From Paraburkholderia heleia NBRC 101817 (GTDB lineage Bacteria; Pseudomonadota; Gammaproteobacteria; Burkholderiales; Burkholderiaceae), in NCBI RefSeq assembly GCF_000739775.1, contig NZ_BBJH01000023.1, positions 102,765 through 166,764 of the forward strand: a DNA stretch of 64,000 bases. The letters run 5' to 3'. The notes beneath the pieces were generated by a model. It ran no database searches. It saw nothing but the letters and a program-made list of their open reading frames with translations, and was not told the origin of the DNA. The stretch's first letter is position 1. The number at the start of each line of letters is the position of its first letter. The translations under genes were made by a program, and so were the position numbers. This document shows, piece by piece, positions 34,990-43,813 of this stretch.

Positions 34990-35640
34990 TCAATCGACGT
35001 TCAGAAGGTTGACGATCGTGTGCACGCCCGGCGTCGCCTTGGCCGCGCCGTAGACGAGCTTGCGTTCGGCGTACGAAGCAACCTTGCCGGTCAGGGTGAC
35101 CGTGCCGCCGTCGATCTTGATCTCGACGTGCTTCGCTTCGCGCTCGCCGTGCCGCCCAATGGCGTCGCGAATTCCGCGTGCGATGTCTTCGGCCGAGGTC
35201 GCGCCGCGAATGCGAATCTTGTTGTTCACGCCGGTTACGCCGAGCAGATGCGCTATTGCCTGTTGCGCGGCGTGACTCTGATAGCCCCACTCGCACTCGC
35301 CGAGCAGTGTGACGCACCCCTTCTCGACTTCGACCTGGACGTCCTGATGGTTGACGCCGACGGTCCATTCGAGGATCGCGCGCGCCGTGTTCGCGATGTC
35401 CTCGTCGCTGCGCGCTTCGTGACGCGGAACGCGCACCGCCATCTCCACGGCGATCCCGCGCACGCCGGCCACCCGGGCAGTCGCCCTTTGCGCGGCGAGC
35501 TTCGCCGCGTAGCTCGCCGGATGCCCCGAGAGCGTCACGACGCCGTTCGACACCTCAACGCCGATCGACGCCGGCTGGATCGACAGGTCGCATGCGATCT
35601 CAGCTTCTACGTCACCTTTGATTTCCAGATCCGATTTCAT
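34990..35640 (-). CDS. Triple BON-domain protein A
   Basis: A 216-residue protein made of three BON domains (about 5-70, 75-145 and 150-215). Each shows the pattern of a charged helix, then VEVxxGxVTLxG. There is no signal peptide, unlike OsmY, so it may be cytoplasmic or membrane-associated. BON domains bind phospholipid surfaces. Two more proteins of exactly 216 residues with the same layout are encoded at 36414 and 51675. A GAGGAG ribosome site precedes the ATG. It is second in the operon headed by the gene at 36299. Confidence 0.9.
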   Translation of the reverse strand: MKSDLEIKGDVEAEIACDLSIQPASIGVEVSNGVVTLSGHPASYAAKLAAQRATARVAGVRGIAVEMAVRVPRHEARSDEDIANTARAILEWTVGVNHQDVQVEVEKGCVTLLGECEWGYQSHAAQQAIAHLLGVTGVNNKIRIRGATSAEDIARGIRDAIGRHGEREAKHVEIKIDGGTVTLTGKVASYAERKLVYGAAKATPGVHTIVNLLNVD

Positions 35641-35690
35641 TGCAGTCCACTCCTCATTACGTTCCGCCGCCGTTTCGCTTCACCCGGGAT

Positions 35691-36299
35691 TCACGCCGCC
35701 GGTACCGAAGCGAAATGCCCGCGGACGAATTCACGCACCCGCGCGAGGTTGGCGGAGGCCGTGGCGGGAGGCATTGCCGGGCCGACTTCGTCGAAATGCA
35801 GATGCCCGATCACATCGAAACCGGATGCGCGGAAAACGTGCGTGTCCTGCAGCAACTGCATCGCTTGCCACCGGCCATCCTGCACGAACGAGGCCAGTGG
35901 CGCGGCCGAGATCGTCACCACGACGGCGCGACGCCCCGACAGCAAGCCGTGCACGCCGTCCGGCTGGGTCTCGTACGCGAAGCCCCGGCTAAACACGCGG
36001 TCGATATAGCCCTTCATCATCGCCGGCATCGCCATCCACCAGAGGGGATAGACGACCGTCACGACGTCCGCCGCAAGCACGTCTTTCTGCGCGATCACGA
36101 CGTCTGCCATGCGCACGTGCACGTCGCTTCCTTCGGTCAATTCCTCGGCGGACAGCACGGGATTGAACCCCATGCGGTACAGGTCGTGGACACGCACGTC
36201 ATGGCCGATGCGAACCAGCTCCCCCAGGTAGGCACAGGTCACGCTCATCGTGAAGCTGTCTTCCACGGGATGCGCGACCACGATCAGATGTTTCTGCAT
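35691..36299 (-). CDS. NAD(P)H:quinone oxidoreductase-like flavoprotein
   Basis: A 202-residue flavodoxin-like fold of the NQO1/MdaB/KefF group. It starts MQKHLIVVAHPVEDSFT, the usual FAD/FMN entry loop, and has VYPLWWMAMPAMMKGYIDRVF, the hallmark of the family. It would move two electrons from NAD(P)H to a quinone or related acceptor. An AAGGAG ribosome site precedes the ATG. A perfect TTGAC-N4-GTCAA palindrome lies 69 nt upstream, and the gene leads an operon with BON, small membrane, CBS and flavodoxin genes. Confidence 0.9.
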   Translation of the reverse strand: MQKHLIVVAHPVEDSFTMSVTCAYLGELVRIGHDVRVHDLYRMGFNPVLSAEELTEGSDVHVRMADVVIAQKDVLAADVVTVVYPLWWMAMPAMMKGYIDRVFSRGFAYETQPDGVHGLLSGRRAVVVTISAAPLASFVQDGRWQAMQLLQDTHVFRASGFDVIGHLHFDEVGPAMPPATASANLARVREFVRGHFASVPAA

Positions 36300-36368
36300 G
36301 GCGGTGGCTCCTTTCAAAAAACCGCTGCACGAACAGGCTTCATCGTGCGCGCGCCAGCCGCTAGCCGA

Positions 36369-36382
36369 TTGACACATGTCAA
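36369..36382. promoter_or_regulatory. FNR-type box for the NQO-BON-CBS operon
   Basis: TTGAC-ACAT-GTCAA is the same 14-mer as the box at 5677. It ends 69 nt before the minus-strand start at 36299. Confidence 0.8.
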
Positions 36383-36413
36383 TCATGCGGGGATCCCCTG
36401 CCGGTCCCCCAGT

Positions 36414-37064
36414 TCACTCGACGACCAGCTCGTCCACGACGCGGCGCACGCCGCGCGTCGCCCAGGCGGCGCCACATGCCGCTCGCCGGTCGCGCAGCGA
36501 CGACACCTTGCCGCTCAGCGTCACTACGCCGTCGTCGACCGCGACATGAATGCCCGCGAACTCCCGCTGCGCGCGGCGTGCGAGCGCGGCCGAAATATGC
36601 TCGCCGACGTGAGCCACGGCGTCGCTGTTGCGCACGGCAATCCGGTTGACCACGCCCATCACGCCGCGCATGCGGCTCACCACTTTCTCGGCCAGATTGC
36701 GCTGATAGCCCCAGTCCACGTCGCCAACGAGCGTCACGCAGCCGCGCTCCACCTCGACGTGAACCTGGTTCTCGGCGAGACCCGCCTGCCAGCGCAGCGC
36801 AACCATGATGGCTTCGGCGAGATCGACGTCCGAATGCTGAACCCTTGGTGGCCGCTCAACCGCAAGTTCGATGACGACTGCGCGGCACCCGGCCACGCGC
36901 TCGACAGCTCGCCGGACGGCCATTTTTTGCGCGTAGCCGGGCACCGTGCCCGAAATCGTTACGATACGGTCCTTAACGCCGACATCGACACGCGAGACAT
37001 CCACCTCGGGATCCCACGCGAGTTCGCATGCCACCTCATCTCTCAATACTTCATCGGTTTTCAT
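36414..37064 (-). CDS. Triple BON-domain protein B
   Basis: A 216-residue three-BON protein starting MKTDEVLRDEVACEL, with an AGGAGG ribosome site. It shares length and layout with the proteins at 34990 and 51675. The central domain has VHVEVERGCVTLVGDVDWGYQ, close to the matching part of BON protein A. It has its own box 68 nt upstream that overlaps the end of atpG, and the 78-nt gap to atpG makes read-through from the N-ATPase operon possible as well. Confidence 0.9.
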   Translation of the reverse strand: MKTDEVLRDEVACELAWDPEVDVSRVDVGVKDRIVTISGTVPGYAQKMAVRRAVERVAGCRAVVIELAVERPPRVQHSDVDLAEAIMVALRWQAGLAENQVHVEVERGCVTLVGDVDWGYQRNLAEKVVSRMRGVMGVVNRIAVRNSDAVAHVGEHISAALARRAQREFAGIHVAVDDGVVTLSGKVSSLRDRRAACGAAWATRGVRRVVDELVVE

Positions 37065-37132
37065 CACCGCCTCCTGTCGAGCGTGCTGCTCATTGCGCCG
37101 CTTCAAGCATCGCTCGGCGCAACGCCGCGCGG

Positions 37133-37146
37133 CTGATGTCGATCAA
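37133..37146. promoter_or_regulatory. FNR-type box overlapping the end of atpG
   Basis: CTGAT-GTCG-ATCAA has one mismatch from consensus. It ends 68 nt before BON protein B and its right half covers the atpG stop codon. Confidence 0.7.
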
Positions 37147-38012
37147 TCCATCGCGCGGCGCGCCGCCTGACGTCCCGTGGTCAGCTCGACGATTTCCGCG
37201 GTGATCTCGTCCTGGCGCATCGCCCGATACTGTTGCGAAAGACTGGCCAGCCGCGCTTGCACGTTCGTGCGCGCCGCGAGCATTGCGCGCACGCGTGCCT
37301 CGTTCTCGGCGGCGAACGCGAGCATCAACGCTTCGCACAGTTCGAGCGATACGTAAAGTTCGACGAGCCTCGCCAGAAGCCGCACGGGCGGCACGTTGAC
37401 AAGCGGCGGCAGCGCGCGCGGCGTCACGTGAAAGCGCGCGAAATCGAATGGAATGAGCGTGCGCTGCGCGATGCGCAGCCGCGACTCGCCTGGCAGCGCG
37501 TGCGTGATCGTTACCCGTGTCGCGCGCGCCCCATCGGCAAGTCGTGCATAGAGCGCATCGGACACCCGGGACGCGAGATGAGGAACGGCTGCCGGGTGCG
37601 CGGCCATCGGGGCAGACCAGGCCTTTACGAGGCCACGCTCCGCACACGCGCTCACGAGCCGTGTGCCGACCAGCAGGCAATGGCCGGGGAGGCCGCGAGG
37701 GAGGCGCAGCGCCGCCTCCGCAATCCGGTCGTTGAGGCCGCCAACGAAGCCCTGCTCCGCGCCGATGACGATACGCACCTCGGCGCGCTCGTCGTCCTCT
37801 TTCATCGTGCCAGTCGACGCGCCCGACGGGCTGAAGGCGAGGACGTCCCCGATCGCGGCCCCGGCCGCCGCCGCGCAAGCGCGGATTCCCGCGAGCCTCG
37901 CGTGCGCGTCGTGCGAGCGCGCCGCGGCAATCCCACGCATGGCGCCGACCACCGCTTCGAGTTGATGGGTCGCGCCAATTCGCGCTTCGATCTCGCCGAG
38001 CTTGCCGCTCAT
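37143..38012 (-). CDS. atpG: N-ATPase gamma subunit
   Basis: A 289-residue gamma subunit. The N-terminal helix MSGKLGEIEARIGATHQLEAVVGAMRGIAAAR and the C-terminal helix with NVQARLASLSQQYRAMRQDEITAEIVELTTG, the coiled-coil shaft, are recognisable; the globular middle is divergent. It turns inside the alpha3beta3 head. It is the last gene of the nine-gene N-ATPase operon and overlaps atpA as ATGA. Confidence 0.9.
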   Translation of the reverse strand: MSGKLGEIEARIGATHQLEAVVGAMRGIAAARSHDAHARLAGIRACAAAAGAAIGDVLAFSPSGASTGTMKEDDERAEVRIVIGAEQGFVGGLNDRIAEAALRLPRGLPGHCLLVGTRLVSACAERGLVKAWSAPMAAHPAAVPHLASRVSDALYARLADGARATRVTITHALPGESRLRIAQRTLIPFDFARFHVTPRALPPLVNVPPVRLLARLVELYVSLELCEALMLAFAAENEARVRAMLAARTNVQARLASLSQQYRAMRQDEITAEIVELTTGRQAARRAMD

Positions 38013-39550
38013 GCAGCCCCCTTGCCGCGCGCGACACTGCCCGCGCCGGCCACCATGCCGGCGATATGTTCGCGCACCCGCTCGCGCAACGCGGCAACGC
38101 CTTGGGACAGTTCGCGTTCCGAATCATTATCTGTCGTGTGCGCGCCGCTTTGCGTTAAACGCTCGCGGATCTGTGCGACGGCACTGACAGGCAACGCATC
38201 GAATTCGCCTTCGGCGAGTGCGCCGAGCAGCGCGACCTGCGCGGCGGTGCCAAGCGGGCTCAAGCGCGGCTGCGCGAGCAATGCGCGAATCCGTTCGCCA
38301 CGCGCGATCTGCGCATTGACGCGCGCGTCGGTCAGGCCGCCGAAACGCGCGAACATCTCCAGTTCGAGGAACTGCGCATAGTCGATCCTCAGCCGCCCCG
38401 CTACCTGCCGTAGCGCCTGCACTTGCGCCTTGCCGCCCACGCGGCTCACGCTCAGCCCCACGTTGACGGCCGGCCGCTGGTTCGATGCGAAGAGCGCCGC
38501 GTCCATCACGAGCTGGCCGTCGGTGATCGAGATCAGGTTGGTCGGAATGTAGGCGGAGAGATTGCCCGCGTCGGTCTCGGCAATCGGCAGCGCGGTGAGC
38601 GAGCCGCCGCCCAGTTGCGGGTTCAGCTTCGCCGCACGCTCTAGCAGTCGTGCGTGCAGATAGAAGATGTCGCCGGGGTATGCCTCGCGCCCGGGCGGCT
38701 CGCCGGTGAGCAGCGCCAGCTCGCGGTGCGTGGCCGCGTGCTTCGAAAGATCGTCGATCACGACGAGCGCGTGCTGGCCACGGCCGCGGAAATACTCCGC
38801 GACCGAGAAGCCCGCGAACGGCGCGATCCATTGCATGCCGGGCGAAGCCGACGAAGGCGCCGCCACGAACACGCACCGCTGCGGCGCGCCGCGCGCGCGC
38901 ACGGCGTCGATCACGCGCTGCACCGCCGTGGCGCGCTGGCCCACCGCGATGTACACGCAGATGACGTCGCTCGAGCGCTGGTTGACGATCGCGTCGACGG
39001 CGAGCGAGGTCTTGCCCGTCGCCCGGTCGCCGATGATGAGTTCGCGCTGGCCGCGCCCGATCGCGAACAGCGCGTCGACGATCAGCACGCCTGTTTCGAG
39101 CGGCTCGCTCACGGCATCCCGCTCGACGATGGCGGGCGCCGGGCGCTCCACCGGCAGCCACGCCTCGGCGGCGAGCGGCTCGCCGCCGTCCAGCGGCCGT
39201 CCGAGCGGATCGATCACGCGCCCGAGCAGCCCCTCGCCCACGGGTATGTGAACCACGGCGCCGGTGCGCTCGACGCGCTCGCCGGCTGCCACGGCCGCCG
39301 CGCCTTCGAGCAGCACCACGTTTGCGAAATCGGCGTCGAGGGTCCGGACATAGCCCGTCGCGCCGCTCGCGAAGCGCACGGTTTCGTCGAGCGCGACATC
39401 GGCGAGCCCGGCGATGCGTGCAACGCCGTCGGCCACGCTCGCCACGCTGCCGTTGGTCTGTGCCTGGGGCGAAAGGTGCACGCGCGCGAGTGCGTCTTGC
39501 GCTCGCGCAAGCCAGTTCTGCGTTCCGGACTCAGCCGCGCACACCGTCAT
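38009..39550 (-). CDS. atpA: N-ATPase alpha subunit
   Basis: A 513-residue alpha subunit with the P-loop GDRATGKTSLAVDAI, a small change from the usual GDRQTGKT. Further hallmarks are VIDPLGRPLDGG, YIAVGQRATAVQRV and DGQLVMDAALFASNQRPAVNVGLSVSRVGG, which carries the conserved Ser/Arg of the nucleotide site. It forms non-catalytic sites in the alpha3beta3 head. It overlaps atpF by 20 nt and atpG by 4 nt. Confidence 0.95.
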   Translation of the reverse strand: MTVCAAESGTQNWLARAQDALARVHLSPQAQTNGSVASVADGVARIAGLADVALDETVRFASGATGYVRTLDADFANVVLLEGAAAVAAGERVERTGAVVHIPVGEGLLGRVIDPLGRPLDGGEPLAAEAWLPVERPAPAIVERDAVSEPLETGVLIVDALFAIGRGQRELIIGDRATGKTSLAVDAIVNQRSSDVICVYIAVGQRATAVQRVIDAVRARGAPQRCVFVAAPSSASPGMQWIAPFAGFSVAEYFRGRGQHALVVIDDLSKHAATHRELALLTGEPPGREAYPGDIFYLHARLLERAAKLNPQLGGGSLTALPIAETDAGNLSAYIPTNLISITDGQLVMDAALFASNQRPAVNVGLSVSRVGGKAQVQALRQVAGRLRIDYAQFLELEMFARFGGLTDARVNAQIARGERIRALLAQPRLSPLGTAAQVALLGALAEGEFDALPVSAVAQIRERLTQSGAHTTDNDSERELSQGVAALRERVREHIAGMVAGAGSVARGKGAA

Positions 39551-40280
39551 GCTCCAGCAGTGTTTCGCGAATGGCGTCGAGATCGTGACGCAGATGGTTG
39601 CGCACCGCCGCGTGCGCGCCCGTGAGTTCGAGCCCGGCGATCAGCGTGGGGTCGGCGCGCACGCGCAGTTTGACGCGGCGCCCGAGGGCCGCACCGAACG
39701 CCTCCTCGCAAGCCTGCTGCTCGGCGGCGCTCAGTGCGCGCGGCGCGGCCACGGCGAGCGGCTCGCCTTGCGCGCCGAATTCGGCGCGCGTTTCGGGCGG
39801 CAGCTTCGCCAGGGCCTCCGCCGTAGCGCGGATGAAACCCTGCACACGCGCCTGCGGCGGCATGCGGTCGAGCAGGCGCCCCGCAATCTCCACGGCGAGC
39901 CGCACCGCGTCGTCCTCGATGGCGCGCGACTGCGCGGCGCGCGCGCGGGCGATCTCGCGCCCGGCATGCGCGCGCAGTCGCGCGGCTTCGGCACGTGCAT
40001 GTGCGAGCAGGGCGGCCTTGTGCAGTTCGGCGTCCGCCTCGGCGGCCTGCAGCGCTGCGTCGCGCGAGGCGGCGAGCCGCGCGGTCTCCTCGCGTGCGGC
40101 GTCCTGCTCGGTCTGCGCCGCCTGGCGGCACGCCTGCGCATCCGCAAGCAGCGCCTGCGCCGCTTTCTGGCGGGCAGCAACGATATCCGCCACGGGGCGG
40201 AACAAAAAGCGCCCGAGCAGCCAGACCAGCACGAGGGCATTGACTGTCTGCAGCGCGAGCGTCGACCAGTCGATATGCAT
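39531..40280 (-). CDS. atpF: N-ATPase b subunit with delta-like end
   Basis: A 249-residue stator subunit: one membrane helix (ALVLVWLLGRFLFRPVADIV), a long Ala/Arg/Glu-rich helical stalk, and a C-terminal part (about 185-245) with RADPTLIAGLELTGAHAAVRNHL. That last part resembles the end of the F-type delta subunit. N-ATPase operons lack a separate delta gene, so this extension may bind the alpha3beta3 head in its place. It is much longer than a normal b subunit (about 156 residues). Confidence 0.88.
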   Translation of the reverse strand: MHIDWSTLALQTVNALVLVWLLGRFLFRPVADIVAARQKAAQALLADAQACRQAAQTEQDAAREETARLAASRDAALQAAEADAELHKAALLAHARAEAARLRAHAGREIARARAAQSRAIEDDAVRLAVEIAGRLLDRMPPQARVQGFIRATAEALAKLPPETRAEFGAQGEPLAVAAPRALSAAEQQACEEAFGAALGRRVKLRVRADPTLIAGLELTGAHAAVRNHLRHDLDAIRETLLEHDGVRG

Positions 40281-40292
40281 GGCACTCGCCCG

Positions 40293-40538
40293 CTACTTGA
40301 CGAACGGATTGGCGAACAGCAGCAACAGCGCGATCACGAGGCAATAGATCGCCATCGTTTCGATCATCGCGAGGCCGACGAACAGCGTGCGCGAGACGGT
40401 GCCCGCGGAATCGGGCTGGCGCGCGATGGCGTCCATTGCGGCGGCGACAGCGCGGCCTTCCGCAAGGGCGGGACCGATGGCGCCGAACGACACCGCGAGC
40501 GCGGCCGCCGCGATACTGACGATTTCGATGAGGTTCAT
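40293..40538 (-). CDS. atpE: N-ATPase c subunit (rotor ring)
   Basis: An 81-residue two-helix c subunit. The ion-carrying carboxylate in the second helix is Glu60 (MIETMAIY), and a second acidic residue, Glu27 (ALAEGRA), lies in the first helix where Ilyobacter c has Gln32. Thr61 and Tyr65 also align with Na+-type ligands. The loop ARQPDSAG is typical. N-ATPase c subunits were predicted to carry Na+, but the B. pseudomallei enzyme was reported as proton-specific with a 17-subunit ring, so coupling ion must be tested. The start overlaps the atpB stop (ATGA). Confidence 0.95.
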   Translation of the reverse strand: MNLIEIVSIAAAALAVSFGAIGPALAEGRAVAAAMDAIARQPDSAGTVSRTLFVGLAMIETMAIYCLVIALLLLFANPFVK

Positions 40539-41236
40539 GGCTTGTTTTCCTGTGCGCGATGGCCGGGGCCCGCGCGCTCGCCGCCCGCCGCGGCGCCGAC
40601 GAATACCATTGCCAGCACCGCGAAGATATAGGCCTGCACGGCGCCGGTGAGGAGATCGAGCGCCATGAGCGGAATGGGCACGAGCAGCCCCGCGAGCGAT
40701 AGCACGATGCCGACTACGAACACGCCGCTCATCACGTTGCCGAAGAGGCGCACGACGAGCGAGAAGGTGCGCGTGAGCTGCTCGACGACGTTCAGCGGAA
40801 TCATCACCCAGGTCGGTTCGGCAAAAGTCGCCAGGTAGCCGCGCAGGCCGCGCGTGCGCAGGCCGTGAAAGACGGTCGCCGCAAGCACGATCAGCGCGAG
40901 CGCCGCATCGGTTTCGAGATGCGCGGTCGGCGGTTCGACGCCGGGCAGCAGCGACGACCAGTTCGCCGCCAGCACGAATACGAAGAGCGTGCCGATCAGG
41001 GCGCGGTACGGGGCGGGGTCGCCTTCGATGGTGTCGCGAATCTGGCTGTCGAGCGTCGTGACGAGCAGTTCCAGCACGGTCTGCGTCTTCGAAGGTGTGA
41101 GCGTGAGCCGCCGCGTGAGCAGCACCGCGGCGGCGGCCATGCAGGCCATGATGATCCACGTGACCACGACCGGCGCCGCGATCGACAGCGCGCCCAGGTG
41201 CCAGAGCGGCGTCGTGGCGAGAGGCGAGGCTTTCAT
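40535..41236 (-). CDS. atpB: N-ATPase a subunit
   Basis: A 233-residue membrane subunit that forms the ion half-channels. The essential arginine is in FSLVVRLFGNVMSG, followed by LDLLTGAVQAYIFAVLAMVFVGAA, the last conserved helix. It overlaps atpR by 4 nt and atpE by 4 nt. The shift from the ~260-270 residues of F-type a subunits is due to a shorter N-terminus. Confidence 0.93.
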   Translation of the reverse strand: MKASPLATTPLWHLGALSIAAPVVVTWIIMACMAAAAVLLTRRLTLTPSKTQTVLELLVTTLDSQIRDTIEGDPAPYRALIGTLFVFVLAANWSSLLPGVEPPTAHLETDAALALIVLAATVFHGLRTRGLRGYLATFAEPTWVMIPLNVVEQLTRTFSLVVRLFGNVMSGVFVVGIVLSLAGLLVPIPLMALDLLTGAVQAYIFAVLAMVFVGAAAGGERAGPGHRAQENKP

Positions 41237-41508
41237 CGTGCCTGCACCGCCGCGCGCAGCACGGCATGGCGCGCAAGCAGCAGCCCGGCCATGCCCGAGA
41301 GCAGCGCGGGAATGCCTGCGCGCGCGAGTGCGAACAGGAGCAACGCGGTCAGCACGCAGCGCACGCCCTGCGCGCCAAGCGCGAGACCGATTCTGCCCGC
41401 CGCAAAATACCGCGCGTTCCAGCTCAGCGCGGCGAAGTGCGCCGCACCGGCCGCGATGCCGGCGGCAAGACCCGCCACGCATGCCCAGATCGTCGAGTGC
41501 TCAGTCAT
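41233..41508 (-). CDS. atpR: N-ATPase accessory membrane protein AtpR
   Basis: A 91-residue protein with three hydrophobic segments, found only in N-ATPase operons. It starts MTEHSTIWACVAGLAAG and overlaps atpQ by 8 nt. Its role is not established; it is thought to help c-ring assembly together with AtpQ. A conserved arginine-rich spot between the second and third helices (QGVRCVL) is visible. Confidence 0.85.
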   Translation of the reverse strand: MTEHSTIWACVAGLAAGIAAGAAHFAALSWNARYFAAGRIGLALGAQGVRCVLTALLLFALARAGIPALLSGMAGLLLARHAVLRAAVQAR

Positions 41509-41806
41509 CCTTATCACCCCGTTCCTGTCGATGCATCCACTTCCACGCGAACCAGAGGCCCGCTGCCGCGCCGAGCATGAGCATCGGCGCCGAGAAGAAC
41601 ACGCGCGTGCCGAACAGCCGGTCGAGCATGTGGCCGATCGCGAGGCCCGCCAGCGTGGGCAGCACGATGGTCCAGCCAAGAATGCCGATCTGCCCGAGCC
41701 GGCTGCCGAGCGACGGCTCGGGTTGCGCACGGCCACGCGCTTCGCGCCCGGCGGCATCGCGCGCGGCGCGCGCCATATGGTTGGGCTCGGGTGACGGGTC
41801 GTTCAT
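41501..41806 (-). CDS. atpQ: N-ATPase accessory membrane protein AtpQ (AtpI-like)
   Basis: A 101-residue protein with an unstructured charged N-terminus and two membrane helices (GWTIVLPTLAGLAIGHML and APMLMLGAAAGLWFAWKWM). It is related to AtpI, which assists c-ring assembly and ion uptake in F-type ATPases. Its ATG overlaps the atpC stop, and its end overlaps the atpR start. Confidence 0.85.
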   Translation of the reverse strand: MNDPSPEPNHMARAARDAAGREARGRAQPEPSLGSRLGQIGILGWTIVLPTLAGLAIGHMLDRLFGTRVFFSAPMLMLGAAAGLWFAWKWMHRQERGDKDD

Positions 41807-42261
41807 CGCCCACGCTCCTGCGCCACCGCGATCTCGTGCCCATCCGGCACGACTGGGCCGCGCAGATAGCGCAGCATCTGCCGCACGGCCTGCGCATGCA
41901 GGCGCACGGTCTCCACGCGCACGCGCCGCTCGGCATCGAGCTGCGCCGCGCGCACGCGGGCGACTTCGTGCTCGAGCCGCTCGAGGCAATCGCCGACGAT
42001 CGCCTCGCGGCAAGCAACGGCCACCCGGCGTCCGCCGGACACCGTCATGAGTCCGCCATCCACCGCGCAGTAGTGCCGCGACCCGTCCGGCGCGACCCAG
42101 CGCACCACCGAAGGCACGAGCATCGTGATGAAGTCCGCGTGGGCAGGCCGAATACCGAACGAGCCGCTCTCGTCCTCGGCGCGCACCGAACCGGCGGCCT
42201 CATGATTCACCACCACGTCGAGCGGCGTGGCGATCGTCAGGTCGAGCGGCGCGGCATCCAT
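41803..42261 (-). CDS. atpC: N-ATPase epsilon subunit
   Basis: A 152-residue epsilon subunit. The N-terminal beta-sandwich starts LDLTIATPLDVVVNHE and includes FGIRPAHADFITMLVPSVVRW, matching the GILPGHA region of F-type epsilon. The C-terminal part is helical. In N-ATPases atpC follows atpD, as here, with a 10-nt gap. Confidence 0.9.
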   Translation of the reverse strand: MDAAPLDLTIATPLDVVVNHEAAGSVRAEDESGSFGIRPAHADFITMLVPSVVRWVAPDGSRHYCAVDGGLMTVSGGRRVAVACREAIVGDCLERLEHEVARVRAAQLDAERRVRVETVRLHAQAVRQMLRYLRGPVVPDGHEIAVAQERGR

Positions 42262-42271
42262 GCTTGCTCCC

Positions 42272-43768
42272 TTATGCAAGGGCGGCCGGTGTGGCCGCTG
42301 TTGCGGAGGCGCGCTCTTTCTCGCGCGCTTCGTCGAGCGTGCCGACCATGAAGAGCGAACGCTCCTGCCAGTCGTCACAGTCGCCTGCGAGTATCGCCTT
42401 GCAGCCCGCCAGCGTGTCGGCGATCGAGACCGAGCGGCCCGGTTGTCCCGAGAACGCCTGCGTCACGGCGAACGGCTGCGTGAGAAAGCGCTGCAGGCGG
42501 CGCGCGCGCTGCACGAGCAGCCGGTCTTCGGCGCCCAGTTCCTCGACGCCGAGCAGCGCGATTACGTCCTGCAGTTCACGATGATGCTCGATGAGCCGGC
42601 GCACTTCGATCGCGACCGCCGCGTGCTCCGCGCCCACGACGAGCGGATCGAGCAGCACCGACGACGAAGCGATCGGATCGATGGCCGGATACATGCCCTC
42701 CGCAGCCATGGCGCGCGAGAGCACGATCATGCTGTCCACGTGCGCCGCGATGGTCGTCACGGCGGGGTCGGTGAAATCGTCGGCGGGTACGTAGACCGCT
42801 TCGACGGCCGTCACCGCCGCATCGCCCACCGAGACGATGCGCTCCTGCAACGCGGCCACTTCGCTCGCGAGCGTCGGCTGATAGCCGACCCGCGAAGGCA
42901 TGCGCCCGAGCGACGCCGACACCTCGGCGCCCGCCTGCACGAAGCGAAACACGTTGTCGATCATCAGCAGCACGTTCTGGCGCTTCTCGTCGCGAAAGTG
43001 CTCGGCGATCGTGAGCGCCGTGAGCGGCACGCGCCAGCGCGCGCCCGGCGGCTCGTTCATCTGGCCATACACCAGCACGGTGCGTGCGAGGACCTCCGAG
43101 GCCCGCATGTCCGCGAGCATTTCGTGGCCCTCGCGCGAACGCTCGCCCACCCCGGCAAACACCGAGATGCCCTGATAGCGCTCGACCATCGCGTGTATCA
43201 ACTCCATCAACAGTACGGTCTTGCCGACGCCCGCGCCGCCGAACATCGCGGCCTTGCCGCCTTGCGCGAGCGGCGCGAGCAGATCGATCACCTTGATGCC
43301 GGTGGTGAACGTCCCGGCGCTGCCGCGCAGGGACGCAAGCGGCGGCGCCGCGCGGTGAATGGGGCGGCGCGGGGCACCGGCGTCGAGCGGCGCTCCGCCG
43401 TCACGCGCCGTCCCGCTCACGTCGAGCAAACGGCCGAGCACCGCGTCGCCCACGGGAACCGCGAGGGGGCCGCCCAGGGCTTCGACGCGCGCGCCGCGCC
43501 GTAGACCCGCCGTGGACTGCAAGGCGAGCGCGCGCAGCGCCGTAGCACCGAGATGCGCCTCGACTTCCGCAATGAGGCGAGACCCGTCGTCGCAAACGAT
43601 CGACAGCGCGTCTTCGACAGACGGCAGCGGCCCGGTCTCGAACACGACGTCGAGCACTGCGCCGCGCAACGCGCTCACGCGCCCGATGGCGCGCCGTGCA
43701 GAGGCCGCATTGTCGTTCGAGGCGTCACTGTTCGGCACGTCCTGCTTCAGCGGCGCATCGGTTTTCAT
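42272..43768 (-). CDS. atpD: N-ATPase beta subunit (catalytic)
   Basis: A 498-residue catalytic beta subunit. The P-loop is GGAGVGKTVLLMELI, the catalytic Glu region is GVGERSREGHEML, and VLLMIDNVFRFVQAG and GRMPSRVGYQPTL are the usual conserved blocks. The regulatory DELSEED loop is altered to VEELGAED. The order D-C-Q-R-B-E-F-A-G is diagnostic of N-ATPases. A GTG three codons upstream is an alternative start. The phasin-like gene ends 45 nt before it, and no separate FNR box lies in between, so the operon probably starts at the box at 44414. Confidence 0.95.
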   Translation of the reverse strand: MKTDAPLKQDVPNSDASNDNAASARRAIGRVSALRGAVLDVVFETGPLPSVEDALSIVCDDGSRLIAEVEAHLGATALRALALQSTAGLRRGARVEALGGPLAVPVGDAVLGRLLDVSGTARDGGAPLDAGAPRRPIHRAAPPLASLRGSAGTFTTGIKVIDLLAPLAQGGKAAMFGGAGVGKTVLLMELIHAMVERYQGISVFAGVGERSREGHEMLADMRASEVLARTVLVYGQMNEPPGARWRVPLTALTIAEHFRDEKRQNVLLMIDNVFRFVQAGAEVSASLGRMPSRVGYQPTLASEVAALQERIVSVGDAAVTAVEAVYVPADDFTDPAVTTIAAHVDSMIVLSRAMAAEGMYPAIDPIASSSVLLDPLVVGAEHAAVAIEVRRLIEHHRELQDVIALLGVEELGAEDRLLVQRARRLQRFLTQPFAVTQAFSGQPGRSVSIADTLAGCKAILAGDCDDWQERSLFMVGTLDEAREKERASATAATPAALA

Positions 43769-43813
43769 GGTGTGCACGCGCGGGTCTCGTATATCGGATC
43801 GGCGTCCAGACGA

